Assembly: GCA_964384485.1 (NCBI GenBank)
Contig: CAYLLE010000180.1
Coordinates: 1 to 5,324, forward strand
Direction: 5' to 3'
Length of the DNA stretch: 5,324 bases
Source: CAYLLE01 sp964384485
GTDB lineage: Bacteria > Spirochaetota > Spirochaetia > CAYLLE01
The notes beneath the pieces are model-generated. The model was not told the origin of the DNA, searched no databases, and saw only the letters and a list, made by a program, of their open reading frames with translations. Shown one piece after another: positions 1 through 5,312 of this stretch (its first letter is position 1; each line of letters opens with the position of its first letter). A program made the translations under genes and the position numbers.

Positions 1-15
1 CAAGCAATTACATAA

Positions 16-84
16 ATCGGGATCACCGGAAATTGCCGTTTTTCCGCGAAAAAAAAATATGCGGCAATTCCCGGTCAACCCGAT
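16..84. repeat. Long imperfect hairpin made of two inverted repeat copies
   Basis: Bases 16-38 and 62-84 are inverted repeats matching at 20 of 23 positions. Between them a nested hairpin TTTTTC-CGC-GAAAAA occupies 39-53, so almost the whole 69 nt can fold. The arms are copies of the family found near 2013 and 5272, with cores GATCACCGGAAATTGCC (22-37, with G21) and GGCAATTCCCGGTCAACC (63-80). It lies directly downstream of the radical SAM gene on the minus strand and may help end its transcript or protect the RNA. Confidence 0.75.
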
Positions 85-96
85 ATAAATTTATAT
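83..96. repeat. AT-rich perfect palindrome beside the left repeat
   Basis: ATATAAATTTATAT is a 14-nt perfect palindrome 7 nt after the GCAATTCCCGGT core (64-75), and 11 nt from the radical SAM stop codon. A similar palindrome follows the right-hand copy. Confidence 0.5.
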
Positions 97-107
97 ATTA
101 TATGAAA

Positions 108-1226
108 TTATTGCCTATTCTCAATCACAGAAGGAGTTGACCGGGATTTGCTGGCCCGGGTCAGAGACTGCTTTGTCCATTCCCTGTTCGCCCAGAGGGC
201 ACAGCCTCCTGCCGTCTCTTTGAGCATATGATGCTCCTTCCGGATAATATGCAGGAATTTCGACCGGAGTGCTTTTTCCAGTCCCCCGTTGCGGATATTA
301 GCGTCGGAAAAGGGCGCCAATGGACACGGCTCCAGACTGCCGTCGGCACTGACGTGAATAAATCCCCGCCCGGCAGCCAGACATCCGCCGAACCGTTCCT
401 CGTCTCCGGGGAAAGCGTAGTAGAGGGCCTTGTTTTTGCGGGATTGGCTTCCGCAGAGGGAAGAGAGGGAGAAACGCTGAGCTTCCGAGAGCACCAGGTA
501 TTCCGTCTCCTCCTGAATCGGCACGTACTCCACGAAAAAAACGACCCGGCATCCGGCGTCGGATATTCTGTCCAGGAATTCCGGATCGGTTACCCGGGAA
601 AAATTCGCCGAGGTAGCGGTAAAGGATGCCCCGTAAAAAAGCCGGGATTGTTTGGCCCTGCTGAACAGCTTTAGTACTTTATCATGTACACCCGTGCCCC
701 GCCGGTTGTCAGTATCTTCCTGTTCACCCTCGATACTGAACACGGGAATCACATTTTTCTGTTTCCGGATTCGTGAAAAGTGCGTGTCCGTAAGCAGCAT
801 CCCGTTGGTGAAAACCGCGAAGAGAAGCTGAGGGAAGGAACCGGTTATGTCGAAAAGGTCCTTTCGGGTAAAGGGTTCACCGCCTGCCAATATAACGATG
901 GAAACCCCTAAATCAACCGCTTCCTGAAGCAGTCCTTTAAGTTCTTCCGTGGTGAGCTCGTCACCGGGATTCCGGTTGTGTCCTTTCGAATAGCATCCGG
1001 CACAGTTTAAATTGCACCGGTTGGTTACGCTGATAATCAAAAAGGCGGGCATTTCGATGCCCCGTTTCATTGCCGCCCGGCGGAGCCGGAACGCTCTTCT
1101 CTGACGGAAGAGCAGTTTGATAAGAAAGAGCAGCTTCGCCGGTTCGTATCGGGTTAGGCTCAAGGTTTGACGAAACATCTGCTTGATGTCGGTATGGATC
1201 CGGCCGGGTATGGTGTCTTGATTCAT
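108..1226 (-). CDS. Radical SAM/SPASM-type protein, function unassigned
   Basis: This 372-residue protein has the radical SAM cysteine motif CNLNCAGC (Cys71, Cys75, Cys78), which should bind a [4Fe-4S] cluster and S-adenosylmethionine. It is followed by the glycine-rich AdoMet segment GGEP (115-118). Three later cysteines in GGCLAAGRG (Cys282), EPCP (Cys301) and GGCALW (Cys342) resemble a SPASM-like auxiliary cluster region. The segment before the first motif (about 28-52) is a basic, hydrophobic helix. No signal peptide is seen, so it is probably cytoplasmic. The start is supported by AGGAG on the minus strand (1234-1238), 7 nt from the ATG. A TATACT box (1241-1246) lies just upstream without a convincing -35. 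Residues from about 355 look like a non-family tail and overlap a dispersed repeat. No precursor peptide gene is visible nearby, so the substrate cannot be named. The family call is firm; the function is unknown. Confidence 0.9.
   Translation of the reverse strand: MNQDTIPGRIHTDIKQMFRQTLSLTRYEPAKLLFLIKLLFRQRRAFRLRRAAMKRGIEMPAFLIISVTNRCNLNCAGCYSKGHNRNPGDELTTEELKGLLQEAVDLGVSIVILAGGEPFTRKDLFDITGSFPQLLFAVFTNGMLLTDTHFSRIRKQKNVIPVFSIEGEQEDTDNRRGTGVHDKVLKLFSRAKQSRLFYGASFTATSANFSRVTDPEFLDRISDAGCRVVFFVEYVPIQEETEYLVLSEAQRFSLSSLCGSQSRKNKALYYAFPGDEERFGGCLAAGRGFIHVSADGSLEPCPLAPFSDANIRNGGLEKALRSKFLHIIRKEHHMLKETAGGCALWANREWTKQSLTRASKSRSTPSVIENRQ
136..152 (+). repeat. Diverged repeat copy inside the radical SAM gene end
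   Basis: GTTGACCGGGATTTGCT matches the reverse complement of the copy at 64-80 at 15 of 17 positions, with the first 11 identical. It lies within the last codons of the radical SAM gene and forms an inverted pair with that copy across 55 nt. Confidence 0.55.
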
Positions 1227-1338
1227 ATTTTAACTCCTATAGTATATATAGAACATTCCTGGCGAAATAATGCGTTACCAATTGTAAGCGATAATTATTA
1301 AAATCGTAATAATACTGAGGAAAGGATGAGGCCGGCTG

Positions 1339-1881
1339 TCAGGCGAGCAGTTCCTTTGCGTCTCTCCGGAAAAGGGTCATCCGGATAATATCATGATAGA
1401 CGCCGAAACGGAAAATCTCTTCCTTCAGTCGCGCCTCTTCCTCGAAACCGCATTTGGTGTACGATTTTTTTGCCCGCTCATTATAATCGTATACTTCGAG
1501 TATCGCCTTTCTAAGGTTCATCTCGTCGAATATAAAACGGAGCAGAACCCGCATGGCGTCGGTACCGTATCCTTTTCCTAAATAATCGGTATGACCCACG
1601 AAAATTCCTACGTGACAGTGCCGGTTTTTCCAGCTCACGTTGTGGATGCCGCAGCCGCCGATGTATACGGAATCGGACAGGGTCTCCACCGCGAAGCTGT
1701 AATCCCCGCCGGAACGGGAAGACTGGCTCTCGAACCATTTTTCTTCTTCCTTCGGCAGAATCGGATACGCCACATCGGGATGCATGTACTGTTTGATCTC
1801 CGGATTGTTGAGGAAATTCCGGGCCTTTTCGATATCCTCGTGATTGTAGCTTCTGAGCCGAACAAGTTTACCGTCGTACAT
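1339..1881 (-). CDS. GNAT family N-acetyltransferase, RimJ/RimL-like
   Basis: The 180-residue protein is a full-length GNAT enzyme expected to transfer an acetyl group from acetyl-CoA to an amine. It opens with KLVRLRSYNHEDIEKARNFL, the usual beta1-alpha1 start of RimJ/RimL-type members, which fixes the start codon. The acetyl-CoA pyrophosphate loop is LGKGYGT (101-107) in the pattern Q/R-x-x-G-x-G/A. The later NERAKKSYTKCGF (134-146) is the typical motif B region, where members of this group have an asparagine followed by a helix and a GF turn. No signal or membrane segment is present. Close relatives acetylate ribosomal protein N-termini, polyamines or antibiotics, but the sequence does not decide the substrate. 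There is no Shine-Dalgarno sequence; a promoter ends 7 nt before the ATG, suggesting a leaderless message. It may read through into the radical SAM gene, 112 nt downstream. Confidence 0.92.
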   Translation of the reverse strand: MYDGKLVRLRSYNHEDIEKARNFLNNPEIKQYMHPDVAYPILPKEEEKWFESQSSRSGGDYSFAVETLSDSVYIGGCGIHNVSWKNRHCHVGIFVGHTDYLGKGYGTDAMRVLLRFIFDEMNLRKAILEVYDYNERAKKSYTKCGFEEEARLKEEIFRFGVYHDIIRMTLFRRDAKELLA

Positions 1882-1888
1882 AGGGACG

Positions 1889-1917
1889 ATTTTATCTGAT
1901 TACGCGGTCCGTGATAA
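1889..1917 (-). promoter_or_regulatory. Promoter of the GNAT acetyltransferase gene
   Basis: On the minus strand, TTATCA (1912-1917) and TAAAAT (1889-1894) are separated by exactly 17 nt. They match the sigma-70 consensus at 4 of 6 and 5 of 6 positions. Only 7 nt separate the -10 box from the ATG, so transcription should begin at or within a base or two of the start codon. The -35 box overlaps one arm of an inverted repeat (1914-1942). Confidence 0.6.
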
Positions 1918-1950
1918 CCGGCCAAATCCGCATTCCGGTTATTTTTTTTT
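1914..1950 (+). terminator. Terminator-like hairpin in the divergent intergenic region
   Basis: ATAACCGG (1914-1921) and CCGGTTAT (1935-1942) form a perfect 8-bp stem with a 13-nt loop, followed on the plus strand by a run of T to 1950. This has the form of an intrinsic terminator, though with a fairly long loop. No plus-strand gene precedes it. One arm overlaps the acetyltransferase -35 box, so an operator is an alternative reading. Confidence 0.45.
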
Positions 1951-2012
1951 ATAAAAAAGAATTCCTCTCCGGCGCCGGGTAATCTGCTCCGGGCTCAAAC
2001 CGAGCTTGACGT

Positions 2013-2034
2013 GAATGTGATCACCGGAAATTGC
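2013..2034 (+). repeat. Dispersed repeat copy upstream of the APH-family gene
   Basis: Contains GTGATCACCGGAAATTGC preceded by GAAT. It is the reverse complement of the copy at 5272-5293 at 21 of 22 positions. The GTGATCAC core is itself a perfect palindrome. Confidence 0.8.
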
Positions 2035-2064
2035 CTGGCGGTGGAAGAGTTACTATCATTGAGA

Positions 2065-2070
2065 TATAAT
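2065..2070 (+). promoter_or_regulatory. -10 box for the APH-family gene
   Basis: A perfect TATAAT is followed by 7 nt and then the ATG. No good -35 hexamer lies at the usual distance; the sequence 17 nt upstream is TGGAAG. No Shine-Dalgarno sequence precedes the ATG, which fits a leaderless transcript, as proposed for the divergent gene. Confidence 0.45.
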
Positions 2071-2077
2071 TGGTTAC

Positions 2078-2941
2078 ATGGCTGGGCGTACTCCAAGAAT
2101 ACCTGACTACGCGGTTCCTCCGGATGTTTCAATTCAGGATGTGACCGAAAACACGGTGGCCGAGACCAACCGGGTGCTTCGGTGTGAAGGAAATGTCAAA
2201 GGGAGAAACACAGGTTTTTACCTGAAGATAACCAAAACCCCGGAACCTCACATGGAAAATGAATCTCAAGTCCTCTCCGCCTTGGCCGGAACTCCAGTTC
2301 CCGCTCCCAAGGTGCTCTGGTACGGCAAATCCAGAAGGGAGTTCATGGCCCTGGAAGAAAGGCCCGGATTCAGTCTGTATGATCTCCTTTTTCCAACAAG
2401 TCCGAATTACCGGCCCCATCTGGCGAACCGGTATCTGACCAAGTACGGTGAAGCATTGGGAATGGTTCATACTGCAGATATTCAGTGGCAGCCCCAGAAG
2501 CGCGAACAGCTCTACGGGTTCATCGGGGAGCAGGAACTGAACGATGTCCGTTTCCTGGAAATGAGATACTGGCTCCAGTACAATCCGCCGCCCCCGAAAG
2601 ATACCGTTTTTGTCCATGGAGACATGAATACCGCCAATGTACTCATTCATGAAAACGAAGTTTCCGGAATACTGGACTGGGAGTTTGCCGGAACGGGATG
2701 GCGGGAGTTCGACCTTGCCTGGATTCTCCGGCAGCGAATGGATTACCAAAACACCCCTGATGTCCGTGACGCAATTCTGGAAGGCTATACCAGGAAAACG
2801 TCGTATGATCCCGACGCGCTCCGCTGGTGCGAGGTGATGAACTACCTCCACATCGCTTATTGGACCCGGGAGACCAGCCCGGAGTACTCTTCCTTCGCCC
2901 TGGATAAAGCCGAAGAGGCCACTCTACGGGGATTTGAGTAA
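2078..2941 (+). CDS. Aminoglycoside phosphotransferase/choline kinase-fold protein
   Basis: The 287-residue protein has the protein-kinase-like fold of the APH family, which phosphorylates small molecules with ATP. Visible elements, in order, are a likely ATP-binding lysine in FYLKITK (Lys50), a helix-C-like glutamate in MENESQVLSAL (near Glu62), a hinge-like LEERPGFSLYDLL (92-104), the catalytic loop HGDMNTAN (180-187, presumed catalytic Asp182 and metal-binding Asn187) and the metal-binding DWE (200-202). The tail WREFDLAWIL is the usual segment after it. All catalytic residues appear present, so it should be active. The substrate is not determined: members act on aminoglycosides, macrolides, choline, homoserine, sugars and others, and resistance should not be assumed. 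The ATG has no Shine-Dalgarno but follows a perfect TATAAT by 7 nt. It is divergent from the acetyltransferase and heads a block of four plus-strand genes. Confidence 0.9.
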   Translation: MAGRTPRIPDYAVPPDVSIQDVTENTVAETNRVLRCEGNVKGRNTGFYLKITKTPEPHMENESQVLSALAGTPVPAPKVLWYGKSRREFMALEERPGFSLYDLLFPTSPNYRPHLANRYLTKYGEALGMVHTADIQWQPQKREQLYGFIGEQELNDVRFLEMRYWLQYNPPPPKDTVFVHGDMNTANVLIHENEVSGILDWEFAGTGWREFDLAWILRQRMDYQNTPDVRDAILEGYTRKTSYDPDALRWCEVMNYLHIAYWTRETSPEYSSFALDKAEEATLRGFE

Positions 2942-3006
2942 TCTTCTTAGAGAAAAATCTGATTGTCCGAATCATCATCTCAACCCATAATCCCCCGCAA
3001 ATACGG

Positions 3007-3035
3007 TTACAAACTGCCGGCTGCCGGTATATACT
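3007..3035 (+). promoter_or_regulatory. Possible promoter of the activation-domain and sialidase-like gene pair
   Basis: TTACAA (3007-3012) and TATACT (3030-3035) are 17 nt apart. The -10 matches consensus at 5 of 6 positions; the -35 is weak at 3 of 6. The predicted start near 3042 leaves room for the strong ribosome binding site at 3047-3052. No terminator was seen between the upstream phosphotransferase gene and this point, so read-through is also possible. Confidence 0.4.
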
Positions 3036-3056
3036 AACGCTTTACAGGGAGGAGAA

Positions 3057-3725
3057 ATGGAACAGTTCACAGATATAGACTTCAATTTCTCGTTTGAAGA
3101 GTTTTCAAAACAGGCCCATCTGGAACCGGGCACAGATTTGGCTGAAGAAGCCCGGGAAAAAATGGATGATGCTGTTCCGCTGGTCCGGCCCAAAGGGATA
3201 GCCGATGTTCTCTACGTCGAAGACCGGAATGAAGATTCAATTATCTTCGACCGGGTAACCTTTACCAGCAGGGTCCTTACCGAAAATCTGAAGGATATCG
3301 AACGGGTATTCCCGTATATCGCCACATGCGGAACCGAACTGGAAGACTTTCCCGGTAAAGCTCAAGATCCGCTCTTGGAGTTTTGGATCGATACCCTTAA
3401 AGAGATGGCGCTGCATACTGCTATCAGGACTATCCGGGAATGGGTGGAAGAAACATACGGAATTAAACAGGTTTCTTCCATGAATCCGGGATCGGCGGAC
3501 GCCCATGTATGGCCCCTCAGGCAGCAGCGGGAGATGTTTTCGGTATTCGGAGATGTGAAAAGTCTGATAGGCGTAGAGCTGACCCAGTCAAATCTGATGA
3601 TACCGAACAAGAGTGTTTCCGGAATCTACTTTCCCACGGATAAGGCGTTCATCAACTGTACGCTGTGTCACCGGGAAGCTTGCCCGAACCGGCGTGCTCA
3701 CTTTCGCGGAGCCGCACACGGCTGA
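3057..3725 (+). CDS. Stand-alone vitamin B12-dependent methionine synthase activation-domain protein
   Basis: This 222-residue protein matches the C-terminal reactivation domain of cobalamin-dependent methionine synthase (MetH), which binds AdoMet so that oxidised cob(II)alamin can be reductively methylated. Recognisable parts are a helical N-terminal half, ATCGTELE (89-96), the AdoMet-site-like MNPGSADAHVWPL (142-154), and the family hallmark IGVELTQSNLMIPNKSVSGIYF (171-192). It lacks the homocysteine, folate and cobalamin domains of MetH, so it must act in trans or on another corrinoid protein. After the hallmark, a cysteine-rich tail CTLCHREACPNRR (201-213; Cys201, Cys204, Cys209) could bind metal or an Fe-S cluster. 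The start has a strong GGGAGG (3047-3052) 4 nt before the ATG. The next gene starts 23 nt after its stop. The corrinoid partner is not in this window. The family is confident; the partner is unknown. Confidence 0.85.
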   Translation: MEQFTDIDFNFSFEEFSKQAHLEPGTDLAEEAREKMDDAVPLVRPKGIADVLYVEDRNEDSIIFDRVTFTSRVLTENLKDIERVFPYIATCGTELEDFPGKAQDPLLEFWIDTLKEMALHTAIRTIREWVEETYGIKQVSSMNPGSADAHVWPLRQQREMFSVFGDVKSLIGVELTQSNLMIPNKSVSGIYFPTDKAFINCTLCHREACPNRRAHFRGAAHG

Positions 3726-3738
3726 ATACAACAAACAC

Positions 3739-3743
3739 GGAGG
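3739..3743 (+). promoter_or_regulatory. Ribosome binding site deciding the sialidase-like start
   Basis: GGAGG lies 5 nt before the ATG at 3749, in the 23-nt gap after the previous stop codon. It rules in this start over the in-frame ATG at 3665, which lies inside the upstream gene and has no comparable site. Confidence 0.85.
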
Positions 3744-3748
3744 AAAAA

Positions 3749-4963
3749 ATGCCGAAGCTTGTAGACAAAAAAATTTTCATCCCTTCCCCCAAAGAAGGAA
3801 CTACCGTAAGCGGAGGAACGTTCTATTCAAAACCCGGGGGTACCGATTTAGTCAATGTGTACTCCTATTCTTCCCAAAGCGATATCATGGATACCGAATA
3901 CCGGAGATTATCACATGACAACGGCCGAACCTGGACGGAACCGGTAGAAATAAATGCCAGGATCGAGCAGGAAGATGGAGTGCTTCAAAGGCACATCAGG
4001 GGAGGAATCTGCGACCCCGGGAACGGAAAGTTTGTTCTGTTCCGGAATGAGGCAAAACTGCCGAACGGGCTGGTGGCGGAATATCTCCGTTACAACACCA
4101 TTTTCTATTCCGTTTCCGATGACGGAGGTGAATCTTTTTATCTGGATAAAAAACTGGTACAGGATGAGGAGGGCTGCGATGAAAATCATCCCCTGCCGGG
4201 TGTGTACTGGAGCCGGAACTCCTACATGCTGGGAGATAAAACCTGCATACCCGTAATTACATCGGCCGGCTCTATTCTTCTGCCGTGTCAGATTAGTCCC
4301 ATTGGGCCCGGCGGCGTATACGAAAATCCCGGAGGCGGCTACACCTACGGCAATACCGGAATAATTGAAGGGAAATGGAAAGAAGACGACATCTCCTGGC
4401 AGCTCAAAGAAGTAATCCTGGGTGATCCTGACTGTACAACCCGGGGACTTTTGGAACCCACCCTGGCAGAACTAAGTCCGGGACGGATCCTGGCGGTTAT
4501 GCGCGGGTCAAACGATTCACGGCCGGAACTAAAAGGGGTCCGCTGGTATTCAACTTCCGATGACGGAGGCAGTACTTGGAGAACCGCCGCGCCCTGGAAG
4601 TATACCGACGGCGAAGTGTTTTTCTCGCCCAGTTCCTGCTCCCAGCTTCTCTCCCATTCCTCGGGAAAACTGTTCTGGATTGGAAACATCTCCCCGGAAA
4701 ACCCGAAAGGCAACCTGCCCCGGTATCCTTTTTATATCGGTGAGGTGGACCGGGAGACCGGTCTTCTCTACAAAGATTCCCTTTTTAAAATAGATGACAA
4801 AAAATCTGACGATCCCGAATTCCTTACTATCTCCAATTTTTCCGCGAGGGAAGACAGGGAAACCGGGCATATAGTCATAACCCTGCCGAGGACCGGACGT
4901 CCCCGGGGTACGGAGACGATGCCCTTTCAGGGAGACAATATCTGGTACGAAATCGAGGTGTAA
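3749..4963 (+). CDS. Sialidase-fold (BNR/Asp-box) protein, putative exo-alpha-sialidase
   Basis: The 404-residue protein carries three Asp-box motifs of the pattern S-x-D-x-G-x-x-W/F: SHDNGRTW (55-62), SDDGGESF (123-130) and SDDGGSTW (270-277). The stretch LEPTLAELSPGRILAVMRGS (235-254) is typical of six-bladed beta-propeller sialidases and related glycoside hydrolases, and includes a possible catalytic-site glutamate (Glu236). Arg52, Arg252 and Arg265 are candidates for the carboxylate-binding arginines, but a classic N-terminal RIP motif is not seen, so the substrate may not be sialic acid. There is no signal peptide; the protein begins MPKLVDKK and is probably cytoplasmic. I chose the ATG at 3749 over an upstream in-frame start at 3665 because GGAGG lies at 3739-3743, 5 nt before it, and the longer version would overlap the previous gene. 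It is probably co-transcribed with the upstream activation-domain gene. Confidence 0.8.
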   Translation: MPKLVDKKIFIPSPKEGTTVSGGTFYSKPGGTDLVNVYSYSSQSDIMDTEYRRLSHDNGRTWTEPVEINARIEQEDGVLQRHIRGGICDPGNGKFVLFRNEAKLPNGLVAEYLRYNTIFYSVSDDGGESFYLDKKLVQDEEGCDENHPLPGVYWSRNSYMLGDKTCIPVITSAGSILLPCQISPIGPGGVYENPGGGYTYGNTGIIEGKWKEDDISWQLKEVILGDPDCTTRGLLEPTLAELSPGRILAVMRGSNDSRPELKGVRWYSTSDDGGSTWRTAAPWKYTDGEVFFSPSSCSQLLSHSSGKLFWIGNISPENPKGNLPRYPFYIGEVDRETGLLYKDSLFKIDDKKSDDPEFLTISNFSAREDRETGHIVITLPRTGRPRGTETMPFQGDNIWYEIEV

Positions 4964-5015
4964 TTTACCAACACTTTTGCCCTCCTGTTCGTCTCTTATA
5001 GTAATGGGATGCGGA

Positions 5016-5285
5016 ATGGACAGCGAATCACTATACGAAGAGCTTTATAACGACTGTTATTCTTTTGTTAAATCCCGAATTAAAAATACCGAGGAGACCG
5101 AAGACATCGTTCAGACTGCATTTCTTAAAGCTTTAGATAACGAGAGACTAAAAATATGCGGATGGCTGCGTGTGATAGCCCGGGTGAACAAGGGGCGCAT
5201 TGCCTCCCCCGACTCTGAGTCGGAGCGGGATGAGTGTCTAGAAAACGAATTCGGGATCGGAAATGTGGGCAGCAATTCCCGGTGA
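5016..5285 (+). CDS. Truncated ECF sigma-factor-like ORF (region 2 only)
   Basis: The 89-residue reading frame resembles the first half of an extracytoplasmic-function sigma factor. LYEELYNDCYSFVKSRI (6-22) fits region 2.1, TEDIVQTAFLKAL (28-40) fits region 2.2, which binds core RNA polymerase, and ICGWLRVIARVNKGR (47-61) fits region 2.3-2.4, which contacts the -10 element. The span between these parts is shorter than usual. An acidic linker-like stretch PDSESERDECLENE (65-78) follows, but region 4, the -35-binding helix-turn-helix, is absent. The stop codon lies inside a dispersed repeat (5272-5293), so the gene looks cut off there. It may be a remnant rather than a working sigma factor. A TTG at 4977 and an ATG at 5004 are alternative in-frame starts; 5016 was preferred because sigma-like sequence begins there and GGGA (5006-5009) is a weak ribosome site. 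A TATAGT box lies at 4997-5002. Confidence 0.6.
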   Translation: MDSESLYEELYNDCYSFVKSRIKNTEETEDIVQTAFLKALDNERLKICGWLRVIARVNKGRIASPDSESERDECLENEFGIGNVGSNSR

Positions 5286-5293
5286 TCACATTC
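5272..5293 (-). repeat. Dispersed repeat copy at the end of the sigma-like ORF
   Basis: Reads GCAATTCCCGGTGATCAC on the plus strand, then ATTC. It is an inverted copy of 2013-2034 with one mismatch. The stop codon of the sigma-like ORF (TGA, 5283-5285) is formed by this repeat. Confidence 0.8.
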
Positions 5294-5300
5294 GCATTAA

Positions 5301-5312
5301 AATTTATAAATT
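5301..5312. repeat. AT-rich perfect palindrome beside the right repeat
   Basis: AATTTATAAATT is a 12-nt perfect palindrome 17 nt after the GCAATTCCCGGT core (5272-5283). It mirrors the arrangement at 64-96, although AT-rich palindromes also arise by chance. Confidence 0.4.

Noticed and set aside
16..152. CRISPR array from the clustered repeat copies at the left edge
   Set aside because: There are only three copies, in alternating orientation, diverged and unevenly spaced, with no cas genes nearby.
1969..2005. CCGGCGCCGG palindrome (1969-1978) and GCTC-AAACC-GAGC hairpin (1993-2005) as a second terminator
   Set aside because: The stem is short, neither is followed by a T-run on the plus strand, and the minus-strand T-run at 1952-1959 is too far from a continuous stem.
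2129..2851. 240-codon minus-strand ORF opposite the phosphotransferase gene
   Set aside because: The plus-strand frame has all kinase-fold motifs; the antisense translation shows no recognisable domain.
2078..2941. Naming the phosphotransferase as an antibiotic resistance gene
   Set aside because: Only family-level motifs are visible, and many APH-fold proteins phosphorylate metabolites.
3665..3748. 28-residue N-terminal extension of the sialidase-like protein from an ATG at 3665
   Set aside because: It lies within the upstream activation-domain gene in another frame, encodes no recognisable sequence, and a strong GGAGG serves the ATG at 3749.
4345..4870. Minus-strand ORFs opposite the sialidase-like gene
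   Set aside because: They are shadows of a gene with three Asp boxes on the plus strand and have no domain of their own.
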